NCBI RefSeq assembly: GCF_001314875.1
Contig: NZ_LJZS01000013.1
Span: 31,889-95,888, forward strand
Length of the DNA: 64,000 nt
From: Halomonas sp. HL-48
Lineage (GTDB): Bacteria; Pseudomonadota; Gammaproteobacteria; Pseudomonadales; Halomonadaceae
Direction: 5' to 3'
A program made the position numbers and the translations under genes. Under the pieces are notes generated by a model, which was not told the DNA's origin, did not search any database, and saw nothing but the letters and a program-made list of their open reading frames with translations. Each line of letters starts with the position of its first letter. The first letter of the stretch is position 1. Positions 54,109-63,874 of the stretch are shown piece after piece.

Positions 54109-55468
54109 CAATTACGTCCTTATGGGCGGCGCGGCGTCGTCCTGAGTCTTTGGTGACGGGGGTGTCCCACAGCAAGCGGGGATCGAAGGTCATGGCGGCC
54201 AGCATGGTCAGGACCACCACTGACCCGAAGGCCAGCGCGGCAGGCCCGGGGTTGATCGTCATCAGCGAGTCGGCGCGGATAAGCGCAACGAGAATCGCGA
54301 CCACGAAGACATCGACCATCGACCAGCGACCAATAAACTCGGTGATCCGATAAAGCGTTGTACGCGTTTGGGCGTTGAGGGCGTGACTGCGATTGGCCAC
54401 GCTACACAGCCAGGCCAACGCGCATAACTTACCGACGGGGACGATGATGCTGGCGACAAAAATAACTCCGGCGATGGGCCAGGACCCACCCTGAATGAGT
54501 TCCACAATACCGCCTACGATCGTCGACGGCGAGGTGTTGCCCAAACTTGTCGTGGTCATGATGGGATATATGTTGGCGGGAACATACATCACCGTCGCGG
54601 CGACAAGGAGGGCCCAGGTGCGTTGTACGCTGTGCGGCAAACGAGGGTGTAGCCGCTCGTGGCAACGCACGCAGTAATGTTTGCCATGGGTGGCCTGTGG
54701 ATTGATCAACCCGCAGGTAGGGCAGCTGGTCAACCGTTGGGCGGCGGCTGGCATGCCTGGCTGAGTGCCTTCCGGGGCCAGCGGCTCGCCTTCAAGGGCG
54801 AACCACATCCAGTCCGCATCGATGGATTGCACGGTCATCAGCAGCAATATGGCAAAGACGCAAAATGCCCAAAACGATAGCCCCAGTTCGATATCGGCCA
54901 GGCCTGCGACCTTGATCAGGCTGACCAGGGCGCCAATGATGAAAACGTCAGCCATCATCCAGGGCGTCAAATGGCTGAGGGAGCGAGCCGTTGAACGGCT
55001 GAAGGGCAGCGGATCGTTGCGTAATAGGCCAAATTGTAGCCATAAGGTGCCGAGCAGATAGACGGCTGGCAGCACGACGATGGTCATGATCACGCCAATG
55101 GCGACCACGGGTTGATGAAAGGCAATCAGCGTGCTTGCCGTCTCGGACAGCTCAATTCGATTGCTTACTCCGCTGTAGCTAAAGCTGACAAAGGGATAGG
55201 AAACGGCCAACAGCAGGGCGACCAGTGAAGCGATGGCAAGTGCCATGCTACGTTGAGCAGGATAGCGATTACGCTTCACCAGCACATGCGAACAGCGCGG
55301 ACAGCTGGCTTTCTCGCCGGATTTGAGCGGCGGCAGGGCCGATACCCAGTCGCACTCATGGCAGGCGCGCAAACGCCGCCGCTGAGTACGGGTCTCGGGC
55401 GGTTGCTGATCAACCAGAGGGGCATTGACGTGCAACGTGGGGCGTTTAGGTAGCCAGTGTTGTGACAA
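54101..55468 (-). CDS. pqiA: PqiA, inner-membrane component of the PqiABC system
   Basis: The 455-residue protein is duplicated: each half has a zinc-ribbon (ACHECDWVSALPPLKSGEKASCPRC; SCPTCGLINPQATHGKHYCVRC, given as landmarks ACHECDW and SCPTCGL) and four membrane segments with conserved motifs WMMADVFIIGALVSLIKV and WSMVDVFVVAILVALIRA. Such proteins pair with MCE proteins like PqiB. No ATG is available near the N-terminus; the start is TTG at 55468 with a weak GCGAG site, and this is the least certain start in the operon. Confidence 0.9.
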   Translation of the reverse strand: MSQHWLPKRPTLHVNAPLVDQQPPETRTQRRRLRACHECDWVSALPPLKSGEKASCPRCSHVLVKRNRYPAQRSMALAIASLVALLLAVSYPFVSFSYSGVSNRIELSETASTLIAFHQPVVAIGVIMTIVVLPAVYLLGTLWLQFGLLRNDPLPFSRSTARSLSHLTPWMMADVFIIGALVSLIKVAGLADIELGLSFWAFCVFAILLLMTVQSIDADWMWFALEGEPLAPEGTQPGMPAAAQRLTSCPTCGLINPQATHGKHYCVRCHERLHPRLPHSVQRTWALLVAATVMYVPANIYPIMTTTSLGNTSPSTIVGGIVELIQGGSWPIAGVIFVASIIVPVGKLCALAWLCSVANRSHALNAQTRTTLYRITEFIGRWSMVDVFVVAILVALIRADSLMTINPGPAALAFGSVVVLTMLAAMTFDPRLLWDTPVTKDSGRRRAAHKDVIDG

Positions 55469-55687
55469 ATAGTGTTCTCGCTGACGTGGGTAAATAAAGC
55501 ACTACGCTGTCGGTGATAAGTCTGTCAAATGTCGGATAAAATAAGCGTATTCATGACGAGCAGATGTTGACCTGTCGCGGTGTATGGACAATGATCGCCG
55601 CGGCCTGTATCAACCCATCCCAGCCTGTGGCTATGAATAGCCGCACTTACATGATCACCTTTGCAACCAGCCATTAAAGGGAACCTT

Positions 55688-56662
55688 ATGTTACTTCCTC
55701 TCATCGCCGTTGTCGTTGGTTTGGTATTGCTTATATGGAGCGCCGAAAAGTTTATTGACGGCGCAGCCGCGACCTCCCGCTGGCTGGGGCTATCGCCGCT
55801 ATTGATCGGCATGCTGGTGATTGGCTTTGGCACCTCGGCCCCGGAAATGATGGTGTCGGTTCTTGCCGCCATGCAGGGCAACCCGGGGTTAGCGGTGGGG
55901 AATGCCTACGGGTCGAATATCGCCAATATCGGATTGGTGCTGGGTTTCGTTGCCCTGCTTGCGCCCTTGGCTGTTCACTCAAGCGTCATCCGTAAAGAAA
56001 TGCCGTTGCTACTGGTGGTGATGCTGGTAACCGGCCTGATGTTGCTTGATGGATGGGTGGCCCGTTGGGAGGCTGTCTGTTTATTGCTGGCGCTGCTGGT
56101 ATTTATCGTTGTCAGCATTGTGCGTTCGCGAGGCCAGCAGGACGATGCGCTTGTCTCGGAAGTGGCCGAAACCCTGGATAGCAAGCCTATGTCGCGTGGC
56201 ACGGCCATGATGTGGACGCTGGTGGGCCTGGTCTTGCTGATCGCCAGTTCGAGGCTGCTGGTATGGGGGGCCGTCGAGATCGCCGAGCGCTTTGGTGTCA
56301 GCGATCTGATTATTGGCTTGACCGTTGTCGCCATTGGTACGTCCCTGCCGGAGCTGGCGTCGTCGATTACGGCGCTGCGCCGCAACGAACATGACATGGT
56401 GCTGGGGAATGTGGTGGGGTCGAACCTGTTTAACAGCCTCGCCGTGGTGGGGTTGGCGGGTGTTATCGCCCCGATTGAAACCGGGCAGGAAGTGCTTCAG
56501 CGTGACTGGAGCGTCATGCTGGTCATGACCGTGCTGATGATGATCTTTGCGTTTTCCTGGCGGGGGCGCCCGCGCCGCATCAATCGTTTTGAAGGCGGTG
56601 GTTTATTAGCCCTGTTTATTGCCTACACTGGCTATATGGTGAGCTTGGTGGTGCTCGCGTAA
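55688..56662 (+). CDS. Calcium/sodium antiporter (CaCA family, YrbG type)
   Basis: The 324-residue protein has ten hydrophobic segments and the two signature alpha-repeats of the CaCA family: GFGTSAPEMMVSVLAAMQGNPGLAVGNAYGSNIAN (landmarks GTSAPEM, VGNAYGSN) in the first half and AIGTSLPELASSITALRRNEHDMVLGNVVGSNLFN (landmarks GTSLPEL, GNVVGSN) in the second. It exchanges Na+ for Ca2+ across the inner membrane. The ATG at 55688 follows AAAGGG; a TTG nine codons upstream is discarded. It stands alone. Confidence 0.92.
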   Translation: MLLPLIAVVVGLVLLIWSAEKFIDGAAATSRWLGLSPLLIGMLVIGFGTSAPEMMVSVLAAMQGNPGLAVGNAYGSNIANIGLVLGFVALLAPLAVHSSVIRKEMPLLLVVMLVTGLMLLDGWVARWEAVCLLLALLVFIVVSIVRSRGQQDDALVSEVAETLDSKPMSRGTAMMWTLVGLVLLIASSRLLVWGAVEIAERFGVSDLIIGLTVVAIGTSLPELASSITALRRNEHDMVLGNVVGSNLFNSLAVVGLAGVIAPIETGQEVLQRDWSVMLVMTVLMMIFAFSWRGRPRRINRFEGGGLLALFIAYTGYMVSLVVLA

Positions 56663-56704
56663 GTCACTAAGTTTTTTAACAAACGCTTGCCTGTTCGTTA
56701 AAAA

Positions 56705-56718
56705 TTGATCTGCGTCAA
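56705..56718. promoter_or_regulatory. ANR/FNR box upstream of cioAB
   Basis: TTGATCTGCGTCAA matches the FNR/ANR consensus TTGAT-N4-ATCAA at nine of ten positions. It lies about 180 bp before cioA, in a 236-bp gap. ANR represses cioAB in P. aeruginosa, so oxygen-dependent repression is a reasonable inference. Confidence 0.6.
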
Positions 56719-56898
56719 CGGGACACAGGTAAATAACAAAACTCATGCCGCATACGGGCCTCCTAAGCTGTAAACTTAACGGGTTGGTGATCGATAAGCT
56801 TAGTATCTATAAGAATAAAGCGTGACCGATAGCGGCTCAACTAAGCTTGTTACAAGCCCTCGCAAGAGGGGAGTCCATTCAGGCCTTAGGAGCGAATT

Positions 56899-58308
56899 AT
56901 GGAGCTCGATCCGCTGTTACTCTCGCGAATACAGTTCGCGTTTGTTGTTTGCTTTCACGCCATCTTCCCCGTGTTTACGATCGGTCTAGCGTCTTATATC
57001 GCCGTGCTGCACGGTCTGTTCTATAAAACGGACAACCAGGCTTGGGATCGCCTGGCGCTGTTCTGGACCAAGGTGTTTGCCGTGGTGTTCGGCATGGGCG
57101 TGGTAACCGGCATTGTGATGTCGTTTCAGTTTGGTACCAACTGGAGCAACTTCTCCTATGCAACGTCTAACTTCCTGGGGCCGGTGCTGAGCTATGAAGT
57201 GGTGACGGCGTTCTTCCTGGAAGCAGCCTTTCTTGGTGTCTTGCTGTTTGGCCGGGGCAAGGTGCCTGAAGGGGTCCACCTGTTTGCCGCTATCATGGTG
57301 GCCGTGGGCACCTTCATCTCCTCGTTCTGGATTCTCTCTGCCAATAGCTGGATGCAGACGCCTGACGGCTATGAAATGATCGACGGTCATTTTCATATCA
57401 CTTCCTGGATGGCGGCAATCTTCAACCCCTCCTTCTGGTATCGCTTTGTCCATATGGGGATGGCGTCGTTCCTGACCGGTGGTTTCGTGGTGGCGGGTAT
57501 CAGCGCCTGGTTCCTTCTGCGTAATCGCGACGTAGAGGCGAATAAGAAAGCGCTCTCGATGTGCCTGTGGCTGCTTTTATTTCTGGCGCCTGCGCAGGCC
57601 GTCATCGGTGATTTCCATGGCCTGAATACGCTCGAGCATCAGCCGACCAAAGTGGCGGCCATGGAAGGTAACTGGGAAACCGGGTCCAACGTTCCGCTTC
57701 TGCTGTTTGCGATTCCCGATCAGGAGGCGCAGACCAACCACTTCGAAATCGGCATCCCCAGCCTTGCAAGCATCGTGCTTACGCACAGTGCCGACGGTGA
57801 AGTCCCCGGCGTCAGCGAAATGGCCCCTGAGGAACAGCCCCCCGTGGCGCTGGTGTTCTGGTCATTCCGCGTGATGGTGGCGATCGGCATGTTGATGATC
57901 GGCGTGGCGATTGCGGGGCTGTTGTTACGCCGCAAGGGGCGCGTTTTCCAGTCGCCGCTCTATCTCAAGACACTGGTGGGCATGATTGTGTCGCCTTTCC
58001 TTGCCGTGCTTGCTGGCTGGGTGGTCACCGAATCGGGGCGCGCGCCCTGGTTGGTATACGGTGTCATGACTCATGCCCAGGGGCTGACGCCTTCGCTCAC
58101 TGGGGGGATGGCGCTGTTTACCCTAATTGGATACGTCGCGGTGTATGCCGTCGTTTTCTGGGTAGGCATTTATTACCTGACCCGTGTGGTACGTAACGGC
58201 ATGATCCCAGATACGGCGGAAGTAACCGGTGAAGTCGAGCGGGCAAAACGGCCTTTCTCAGCGGCCCATACGCCGTTCGATGGTGATTTTGAAGGAGCGA
58301 GCAAATGA
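56899..58308 (+). CDS. cioA: Cyanide-insensitive bd-type quinol oxidase, subunit I
   Basis: The 469-residue subunit I of a cytochrome bd-type terminal oxidase reduces oxygen with quinol electrons. It shows the N-terminal SRIQFAFVVCFHAIFPVF (heme ligand His), WMQTPDGYEM, GDFHGLNTLEHQPTKVAAMEG, and GRAPW. The Q loop is short, as in CIO rather than E. coli CydA. The gene overlaps cioB (ATGA) and cydDC follow. The upstream ANR box suggests oxygen control. Confidence 0.94.
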   Translation: MELDPLLLSRIQFAFVVCFHAIFPVFTIGLASYIAVLHGLFYKTDNQAWDRLALFWTKVFAVVFGMGVVTGIVMSFQFGTNWSNFSYATSNFLGPVLSYEVVTAFFLEAAFLGVLLFGRGKVPEGVHLFAAIMVAVGTFISSFWILSANSWMQTPDGYEMIDGHFHITSWMAAIFNPSFWYRFVHMGMASFLTGGFVVAGISAWFLLRNRDVEANKKALSMCLWLLLFLAPAQAVIGDFHGLNTLEHQPTKVAAMEGNWETGSNVPLLLFAIPDQEAQTNHFEIGIPSLASIVLTHSADGEVPGVSEMAPEEQPPVALVFWSFRVMVAIGMLMIGVAIAGLLLRRKGRVFQSPLYLKTLVGMIVSPFLAVLAGWVVTESGRAPWLVYGVMTHAQGLTPSLTGGMALFTLIGYVAVYAVVFWVGIYYLTRVVRNGMIPDTAEVTGEVERAKRPFSAAHTPFDGDFEGASK

Positions 58309-59306
58309 TCAGCCTTGACCTTGCAATAATCTGGGCCGGCATTATCGGCTTCGGCGTTATCATGTACGTGATCATGGACGGCTTCGATTTGGGGCTGGGT
58401 ATCCTGTTTCCCTTCGCGCCCGACGACGAATCCCGTGATGTGATGATGAACTCGGTGGCGCCGGTGTGGGACGGTAACGAAACCTGGCTGGTCCTTGGCG
58501 GGGCCGGGCTACTGGGCGCTTTCCCTCTGGTCTACTCGGTGTTCCTGCCGGCGCTTTATATCGGGGTGTTTTTGATGCTGGCCGGGTTGATTTTTCGCGG
58601 CATCTCCTTTGAATTCCGTTTCAAATCCAAGAAAAATCGCCATTGGTGGAACAGAGCATTCTGCGGCGGGTCGGCGGTTGCGGCCTTTGCCCAGGGGGCC
58701 GTTGTCGGCGCCTACATCCAGGGTTTTGCCGTTGAAGACTTTGTCTATGTGGGCGGCGCCCTCGACTGGCTAACGCCGTTCACCGTGCTGACCGGTCTGG
58801 GCCTGATGGCGGGCTATGCCCTGCTGGGGGCTACCTGGTTGATCCTCAAGTCGGAAGGCTATATTCAGCAGTGGGCCTATCGCATCACACCCAAGCTATT
58901 GGTGGCGGTACTGGTCGTATTTGGCATCGTCAGTCTGTGGACGCCGCTGGTCAGCCCCGAAGTGCGCGATCGTTGGCTCAACCAGATTCACCTGATCTGG
59001 GTGTTCCCGATCCTTGCCATGGTGTGTGCTTATGCTCTCTACCGGGCCGTTAAACGTCAGGAAGAAGGCCTGCCGTTTGTCGCCTCGTTAGGCCTGTTCA
59101 TCTTTACCTACCTGGGTCTGATCGCGAGCAAGTGGCCGGTCATCGTGCCGCCCAACTACACGATCTGGGACGCTTCCTCGGCACCCGAATCCCAGCTCTT
59201 CCTGCTCATCGGCGTGCTGTTCGTCATCCCCATTGTGCTGGCCTATACGGCATGGACGTACTGGGTATTTCGCGGCAAGGTGCGTGTAGGAGAGGGCTAT
59301 CACTGA
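58305..59306 (+). CDS. cioB: Cyanide-insensitive bd-type quinol oxidase, subunit II
   Basis: The 333-residue subunit II partners CioA and has about eight membrane segments. Recognisable features are MDGFDLGLGILFPF near the N-terminus, NSVAPVWDGNETWLVLGG and the FRGISFEFRF block. Its ATG overlaps the cioA stop; cydD begins four bases after its stop. Length is shorter than E. coli CydB (379), as usual for CioB-like proteins. Confidence 0.94.
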   Translation: MISLDLAIIWAGIIGFGVIMYVIMDGFDLGLGILFPFAPDDESRDVMMNSVAPVWDGNETWLVLGGAGLLGAFPLVYSVFLPALYIGVFLMLAGLIFRGISFEFRFKSKKNRHWWNRAFCGGSAVAAFAQGAVVGAYIQGFAVEDFVYVGGALDWLTPFTVLTGLGLMAGYALLGATWLILKSEGYIQQWAYRITPKLLVAVLVVFGIVSLWTPLVSPEVRDRWLNQIHLIWVFPILAMVCAYALYRAVKRQEEGLPFVASLGLFIFTYLGLIASKWPVIVPPNYTIWDASSAPESQLFLLIGVLFVIPIVLAYTAWTYWVFRGKVRVGEGYH

Positions 59307-59310
59307 GCCC

Positions 59311-60987
59311 ATGGCCTCGACATCTGAGCAAAACGGGTTAACGCCGCGCCGCTGGTTGCAGTCGCTTGCATCGTTGGAACGCAAGCGACTTAGGGGCGCG
59401 GCGTTCCTCGGTAGTATGGCGGGGTTTCAGACCGTCTTGATTGTCACCGGCCTTGCGTGGTTGATCGATCAGTTGATGGTGCATGACCGCGCTCCCCGTG
59501 ATTTATCGTTAGTTTTCATTCTGTTGGCCGTCGCCGTTGTCGGAAGAGCGCTTTGCCAGTGGGCGTCGGAGCGCCTTAGTCTGGAGGCCAGCCTGAGGAT
59601 AAGACGTCACGCGCGCTCGCAACTGCTGGACAAAGTCACGGCGCTGGGGCCTGTCTGGTTGACCACTCAGCAAAGCGGTGCCATCGCCGCCCAGGCCGTC
59701 GAGCATGTGGACGCCCTGGACGGCTATTTTGCGCGCTTCCATCCGCAAATGCGTATTACCGTATGGGTGCCGTTGGTCATCCTGGCGGTGGTGGTCTCGC
59801 TGGATTACCTGGCGGCCATTTTTCTATTGCTGGCGGCGCCGCTGATCCCTTTGTTCATGGCCCTGGTCGGCATGGGGGCCGAGCGCATGAACCGTGATCA
59901 GTTCGCGGCGGTGGCCAGACTGTCGGCGCATTTCATCGACCGCGTACGCGGGATTACTACGCTCCAGCTTTTCGGTCATACGGCCGCCGCCCAGCAAGAC
60001 GTGTGGCAGGCGGCTGATCACTATCGTCATTTGAGCATGCGCACGCTGAAGCTGGCATTTCTGTCATCGGCAGTCCTCGAGTTTTTCTCGTCGGTGGCCA
60101 TCGCTGTGGTGGCTATGTATGTGGGCTTTGGCCTGCTCGGTTACATCGAGTACGGCCCTGCGCCTTCGCTGACGCTTTTTTCCGGTTTGGCCGTTTTGCT
60201 GCTGGCACCCGAGTTTTTCCAGCCGTTGCGAACGCTGTCCATGCACTATCACGACCGTGCAGCGGCGTTAGGCGCTGCAGAGAGTATCGTCAATACGCTT
60301 AATGAGCCGCCTGTCATGAGGACTGCTTCTCCGCCCGCCACTCAAGATGCGGAAGCGCTGGTGGAGCTTGAAGCGGTTGAAGTCAGCTATGCGGCCCGAG
60401 GTGTCGTTCTGGGCCCGTTGGATCTGACCCTACGGCACGGTGATGTGGTGGCGATTAGCGGCGAGTCGGGTAGTGGAAAGTCAACGCTGCTGGCGCTGCT
60501 GGCAGGCTTTGTTGGCGCGAGCCAGGGCGCGTGTCGTCATGCGGCGACGAACCAAGTCGCCTGGCTGGACCAGCAGCCATGTCTTCTGCAGGGCAGTCTG
60601 GCCGATAACCTGCGCTTGGCGGACCCCGAAGCGACGCAAGAGGCCATGCAGTCGGCGTTAAGGCGTGCGGGATTCAGTGAAGTGCTGAATGCGCTTCCGC
60701 AAGGGCTCGACACTGTGCTTGGCGAACGTGGGGTGGGCTTGTCCGGTGGTCAGGCACAACGGCTTGCCCTGGCACGCGTTTACTTGAGCCGTGCGCCCTT
60801 GGTGCTGCTTGATGAGCCTACCGCCAGGCTCGATAGCGCCACGGAAAAAGCGGTCGTTGAGGCCTTGTTTGACTGGGCCAAAGAAGGGCGCACGCTGGTT
60901 GTCGCCACTCACCATCCTGCCGTCATAGCGGCGGCGAGTCGCCATCTTCGCGTGGACAACGGCCAGCTTCAGGAGGTGCCCGCTTGA
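59311..60987 (+). CDS. cydD: CydD, ABC exporter subunit for bd oxidase assembly
   Basis: CydDC exports glutathione and cysteine (and is required for heme insertion into bd oxidases). This 558-residue half-transporter has an N-terminal six-segment membrane domain and a C-terminal ATPase: Walker A SGESGSGKST, signature GLSGGQAQRLALARVYL, Walker B LVLLDEPTARLD. The start at 59311 follows GGAGAGG by about 15 bases. Position directly after cioAB points to a role in maturing that oxidase. Its stop overlaps the cydC start. Confidence 0.9.
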   Translation: MASTSEQNGLTPRRWLQSLASLERKRLRGAAFLGSMAGFQTVLIVTGLAWLIDQLMVHDRAPRDLSLVFILLAVAVVGRALCQWASERLSLEASLRIRRHARSQLLDKVTALGPVWLTTQQSGAIAAQAVEHVDALDGYFARFHPQMRITVWVPLVILAVVVSLDYLAAIFLLLAAPLIPLFMALVGMGAERMNRDQFAAVARLSAHFIDRVRGITTLQLFGHTAAAQQDVWQAADHYRHLSMRTLKLAFLSSAVLEFFSSVAIAVVAMYVGFGLLGYIEYGPAPSLTLFSGLAVLLLAPEFFQPLRTLSMHYHDRAAALGAAESIVNTLNEPPVMRTASPPATQDAEALVELEAVEVSYAARGVVLGPLDLTLRHGDVVAISGESGSGKSTLLALLAGFVGASQGACRHAATNQVAWLDQQPCLLQGSLADNLRLADPEATQEAMQSALRRAGFSEVLNALPQGLDTVLGERGVGLSGGQAQRLALARVYLSRAPLVLLDEPTARLDSATEKAVVEALFDWAKEGRTLVVATHHPAVIAAASRHLRVDNGQLQEVPA

Positions 60988-62696
60988 GTGCAATTTATCG
61001 CCAGTTTTTACCCTGGCTGCGCTTGCTGACGCGACGGCGTCGCGCCCTGATGCTGGGCGCTTTGCTGGCTGGCGCCACCTTCCTGTCCGGTGTTGCACTG
61101 CTGGGGTTATCCGGTTGGTTTATCACCGCCAGCGCGTTAACTGGCATTGCTCTGGCGCTGGGGCTGTCTGTATCGCTGGATGTCTACGTACCCGGGGGTG
61201 GCATACGCTTCTTTGCCCTGTCGCGTACCGTCTCGCGCTATGCGGAGCGGGTCTATAACCACAATAGCGTGCTGACATTGCTGGCTGAATTGCGTTTCCA
61301 CGTCTTTGGACAATTGACCCGACTCGACGATCTGACCTTGGGCCGACAGCGGGCAAGTGACTGGCTGACGCGGCTTACCTCGGACATCGATACGTTAGAC
61401 AACTTCTACCTACGCGTGCTCATACCGCCGCTGGTTGCCTTGCTGGGCAGCGTGATCATCGTTGCCTTTGTTGCTTTCTGGCTCCCTGGTGCTGCTCTTA
61501 TTATGGCCGCCGTGCTGGGGCTGGTCTGGCTGGTCATCACCTTTGGGCTGGCAGTCTGGGGGTGGCGGCAAAGCTATCGCCACGTCGAGAATCAGGAGGT
61601 GCTGCGCCACTTGGTTGTCGACCAGGTCCAGGGAAGCGCCGAATTGGCCAGCTACCGTAGCCATCACTGGCATCGGGCCATCGTGGACTCGCATGAGGAT
61701 CAGGCGTTGCACAATCAGCGCCTGGTGGGCTCCAGGCTGGCGATGGGTAATGCCCTGGTGGCGGCGGTGACCAGTCTTGTTGCGTTAGCCGTGCTGTGGG
61801 TGGCCGGCGAGGTGTTTGTGCAAGGCCTGGTGGCAGGCCCCATTGTAGTGATGGCGGTGCTGATGGCGTTGGGGGTGAATGAGGCGTTTAGCGTACTGCC
61901 GAATGCATTTGTGCGTTTGGGGGCAAGTTTTGCCGCTGCCGAGCGACTGAATAAGCTCGCCCATGCTGACGCTGCGCCCATGCTGGCGCCTGCCGGCAGT
62001 ACGCTGTCTGATCGCGGTGTGTCGTTCGAGCAGGTATCGCTTCGCTACCCCGGCGCTCTCGACCTGGCGCTTGATGATGTCAGTTTCCACCTTCCTGCTG
62101 GGCAACGTGCCGTCATCACAGGGATGTCCGGGGCGGGCAAGTCCACGCTGGCGTCGCTGGTCATGGGGCGTCTGGTCGCTACGGGTGGTGATGTTCATGT
62201 GCTGGGCAAGGCGCCGGCCGAACTATCGATGGCGTATCGTGCTGAACACACGGCAATGCTGACCCAGCAGGTGGATTTATTTGATGACACGCTGGCTGAG
62301 AATTTACGCATCGCCGATCCGTCAGCAACAGATGAGCGACTTTGGCAGGTACTTGGCGACGTGGCCTTGGCAGACTGGGTAACGCAACTGCCTAAGGCGC
62401 TTGACACCCCAGTGGGTGAAAAGGGGCAGCAGCTGTCAGGAGGGCAGGCGCGACGGGTCGCTTTGGCGCGGCTGATGCTGCGTAATCCGGACGTGGTGAT
62501 CCTTGATGAACCCTTTGCCAGCGTTGATGCGACGACAGCTCAGTATGTCGCTACGAGTCTTGACCGCTGGCTAGCCACCAGAACGGTCATCTATTTTGTT
62601 CATCAAATCGACCAGCCTGACTTATTGCCCCGGATCGATTACCACTGGCACCTTGATGCAGGTAAGCTTAATGCGACGTCCACTGACGTAAGCTAA
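60984..62696 (+). CDS. cydC: CydC, ABC exporter subunit for bd oxidase assembly
   Basis: The 570-residue partner of CydD has a membrane domain followed by an ATPase: Walker A TGMSGAGKSTLASL, signature QLSGGQARRVALARL, Walker B VVILDEPFASVD. The start codon is TTG, placed seven bases after a perfect AGGAGG and overlapping the cydD stop (TTGA), so the unusual codon is well supported. Heterodimer with CydD. The adenine deaminase gene follows 46 bp downstream. Confidence 0.91.
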   Translation: MSAIYRQFLPWLRLLTRRRRALMLGALLAGATFLSGVALLGLSGWFITASALTGIALALGLSVSLDVYVPGGGIRFFALSRTVSRYAERVYNHNSVLTLLAELRFHVFGQLTRLDDLTLGRQRASDWLTRLTSDIDTLDNFYLRVLIPPLVALLGSVIIVAFVAFWLPGAALIMAAVLGLVWLVITFGLAVWGWRQSYRHVENQEVLRHLVVDQVQGSAELASYRSHHWHRAIVDSHEDQALHNQRLVGSRLAMGNALVAAVTSLVALAVLWVAGEVFVQGLVAGPIVVMAVLMALGVNEAFSVLPNAFVRLGASFAAAERLNKLAHADAAPMLAPAGSTLSDRGVSFEQVSLRYPGALDLALDDVSFHLPAGQRAVITGMSGAGKSTLASLVMGRLVATGGDVHVLGKAPAELSMAYRAEHTAMLTQQVDLFDDTLAENLRIADPSATDERLWQVLGDVALADWVTQLPKALDTPVGEKGQQLSGGQARRVALARLMLRNPDVVILDEPFASVDATTAQYVATSLDRWLATRTVIYFVHQIDQPDLLPRIDYHWHLDAGKLNATSTDVS

Positions 62697-62742
62697 TCAG
62701 CGGTTGGCTTATTTTCGTCGCATGTTTACCAAGGAGCCCAGT

Positions 62743-63732
62743 ATGCACGACTTTTTGCGTCAACTTCCCAAAGTAGAGCTCCATCTACACATTGAAGGGT
62801 CACTTGAACCCGAGTTGATGTTTGCCTTGGCCCAGCGCAACGGTATTGAGTTGCCCTATGCCAGCGTTCAGGAGGCAAAAGATGCCTACGACTTTGAGAA
62901 CCTGCAGGCGTTTCTGAACCTGTATTACCAAGGCATGAACGTGCTTCGCACGGAAGCGGATTTTTATGATCTGGCCATGGACTATTTCCATCGAGCCCGC
63001 CGTGAGGGCGTTGTGCATATTGACATGCATTTTGATCCTCAGGCGCACCTGCAGCGGGGCGTGCCGTTGGAGGTGGTCATGGGCGGCCTGTTGAAAGCCA
63101 AGCAGGACGCTGAGCAGACCATGGATTTCTCGGTTGGCATGATCATGGCCTTTTTGCGCGATCGCCCCGCCGACGAGGCCTTGCATGTGCTTGAGCAGGC
63201 GGCGCCCTATTGGAAGTTGATTGATGCGATTGGCCTGGATAGTGCCGAGCGTGACCATCCGCCAGAAAAATTCACGGCGCTCTTTGAGCGTGCCAAGGAA
63301 ATCGGGCTGGCGCGTGTCGCCCATGCTGGCGAAGAAGGCCCATCGGCCTACATTACCCAAGCCCTGGACCTCCTGGACGTCGAACGCATCGATCACGGCG
63401 TACGTTGTCTAGAAAGCAGTGATGTGGTGGCGCGTCTTCGTCGCGATCATGTCGTGTTGACGGTGTGTCCGCTATCCAATGTGTGCCTGAAAGTGGTAGA
63501 TGACTTGCGCGACCATCCTTTACCCGCGTTGTTGGATGCAGGGCTTAACGTGACCATCAGCTCCGATGATCCGGCGTATTTCGGCGGTGGCATGCTGGCC
63601 AACCATATCGCATGTGCTTATGCCTTCGGATGGTCCGAAGAGGTGTTTGCAACGCTAACCCGAAACGCCATCAATGCGGCTTTCGTGTCCGAAAACCGTC
63701 GCTCGGATTTGTTGGCCCGGCTAGCGGCCTGA
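62743..63732 (+). CDS. Adenine deaminase (adenosine deaminase superfamily)
   Basis: This 329-residue metal-dependent amidohydrolase has the zinc motif VELHLHIEGSLEPELMF (HLH), VAHAGEEGP (HAGE), ERIDHGVRC, VCPLSNVCLKV and SSDDPAYFGGG (SDDP). Sequence pattern is close to the bacterial adenine deaminase branch (like the P. aeruginosa enzyme) rather than adenosine deaminase: both names occur in annotations. It would convert adenine to hypoxanthine, feeding Hpt and joining the salvage genes of the window. Start 62743 follows AAGGAG; the longer frame begins 13 codons earlier without a good site. Confidence 0.86.
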   Translation: MHDFLRQLPKVELHLHIEGSLEPELMFALAQRNGIELPYASVQEAKDAYDFENLQAFLNLYYQGMNVLRTEADFYDLAMDYFHRARREGVVHIDMHFDPQAHLQRGVPLEVVMGGLLKAKQDAEQTMDFSVGMIMAFLRDRPADEALHVLEQAAPYWKLIDAIGLDSAERDHPPEKFTALFERAKEIGLARVAHAGEEGPSAYITQALDLLDVERIDHGVRCLESSDVVARLRRDHVVLTVCPLSNVCLKVVDDLRDHPLPALLDAGLNVTISSDDPAYFGGGMLANHIACAYAFGWSEEVFATLTRNAINAAFVSENRRSDLLARLAA

Positions 63733-63736
63733 GAAT

Positions 63737-63770
63737 TGCTCAGCGCGATCCGCGATTGAGCATCTTTGAT
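63737..63770 (+). terminator. Weak hairpin after the adenine deaminase gene
   Basis: TGCTCA/TGAGCA (63737-63742 with 63757-63762) with an inner GCG/CGC pairing is followed by TCTTTG. The T tract is poor. Confidence 0.4.
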
Positions 63771-63840
63771 GGTAAGCGCCGGACTGTCTTCCTGCACATC
63801 TGGCGCGTAACATTCTGCGTGTAAATTCTGTCAGCGCAGG

Positions 63841-63868
63841 TTGACTCTTCAAGAAAAAACCGTATTAT
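63841..63868 (+). promoter_or_regulatory. rRNA operon promoter
   Basis: -35 TTGACT (63841-63846) and -10 TATTAT (63863-63868) with a 16-bp spacer, ahead of a boxA. This is the pattern of a strong rrn promoter; the start is near 63875. Confidence 0.85.
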
Positions 63869-63874
63869 ACGCAC

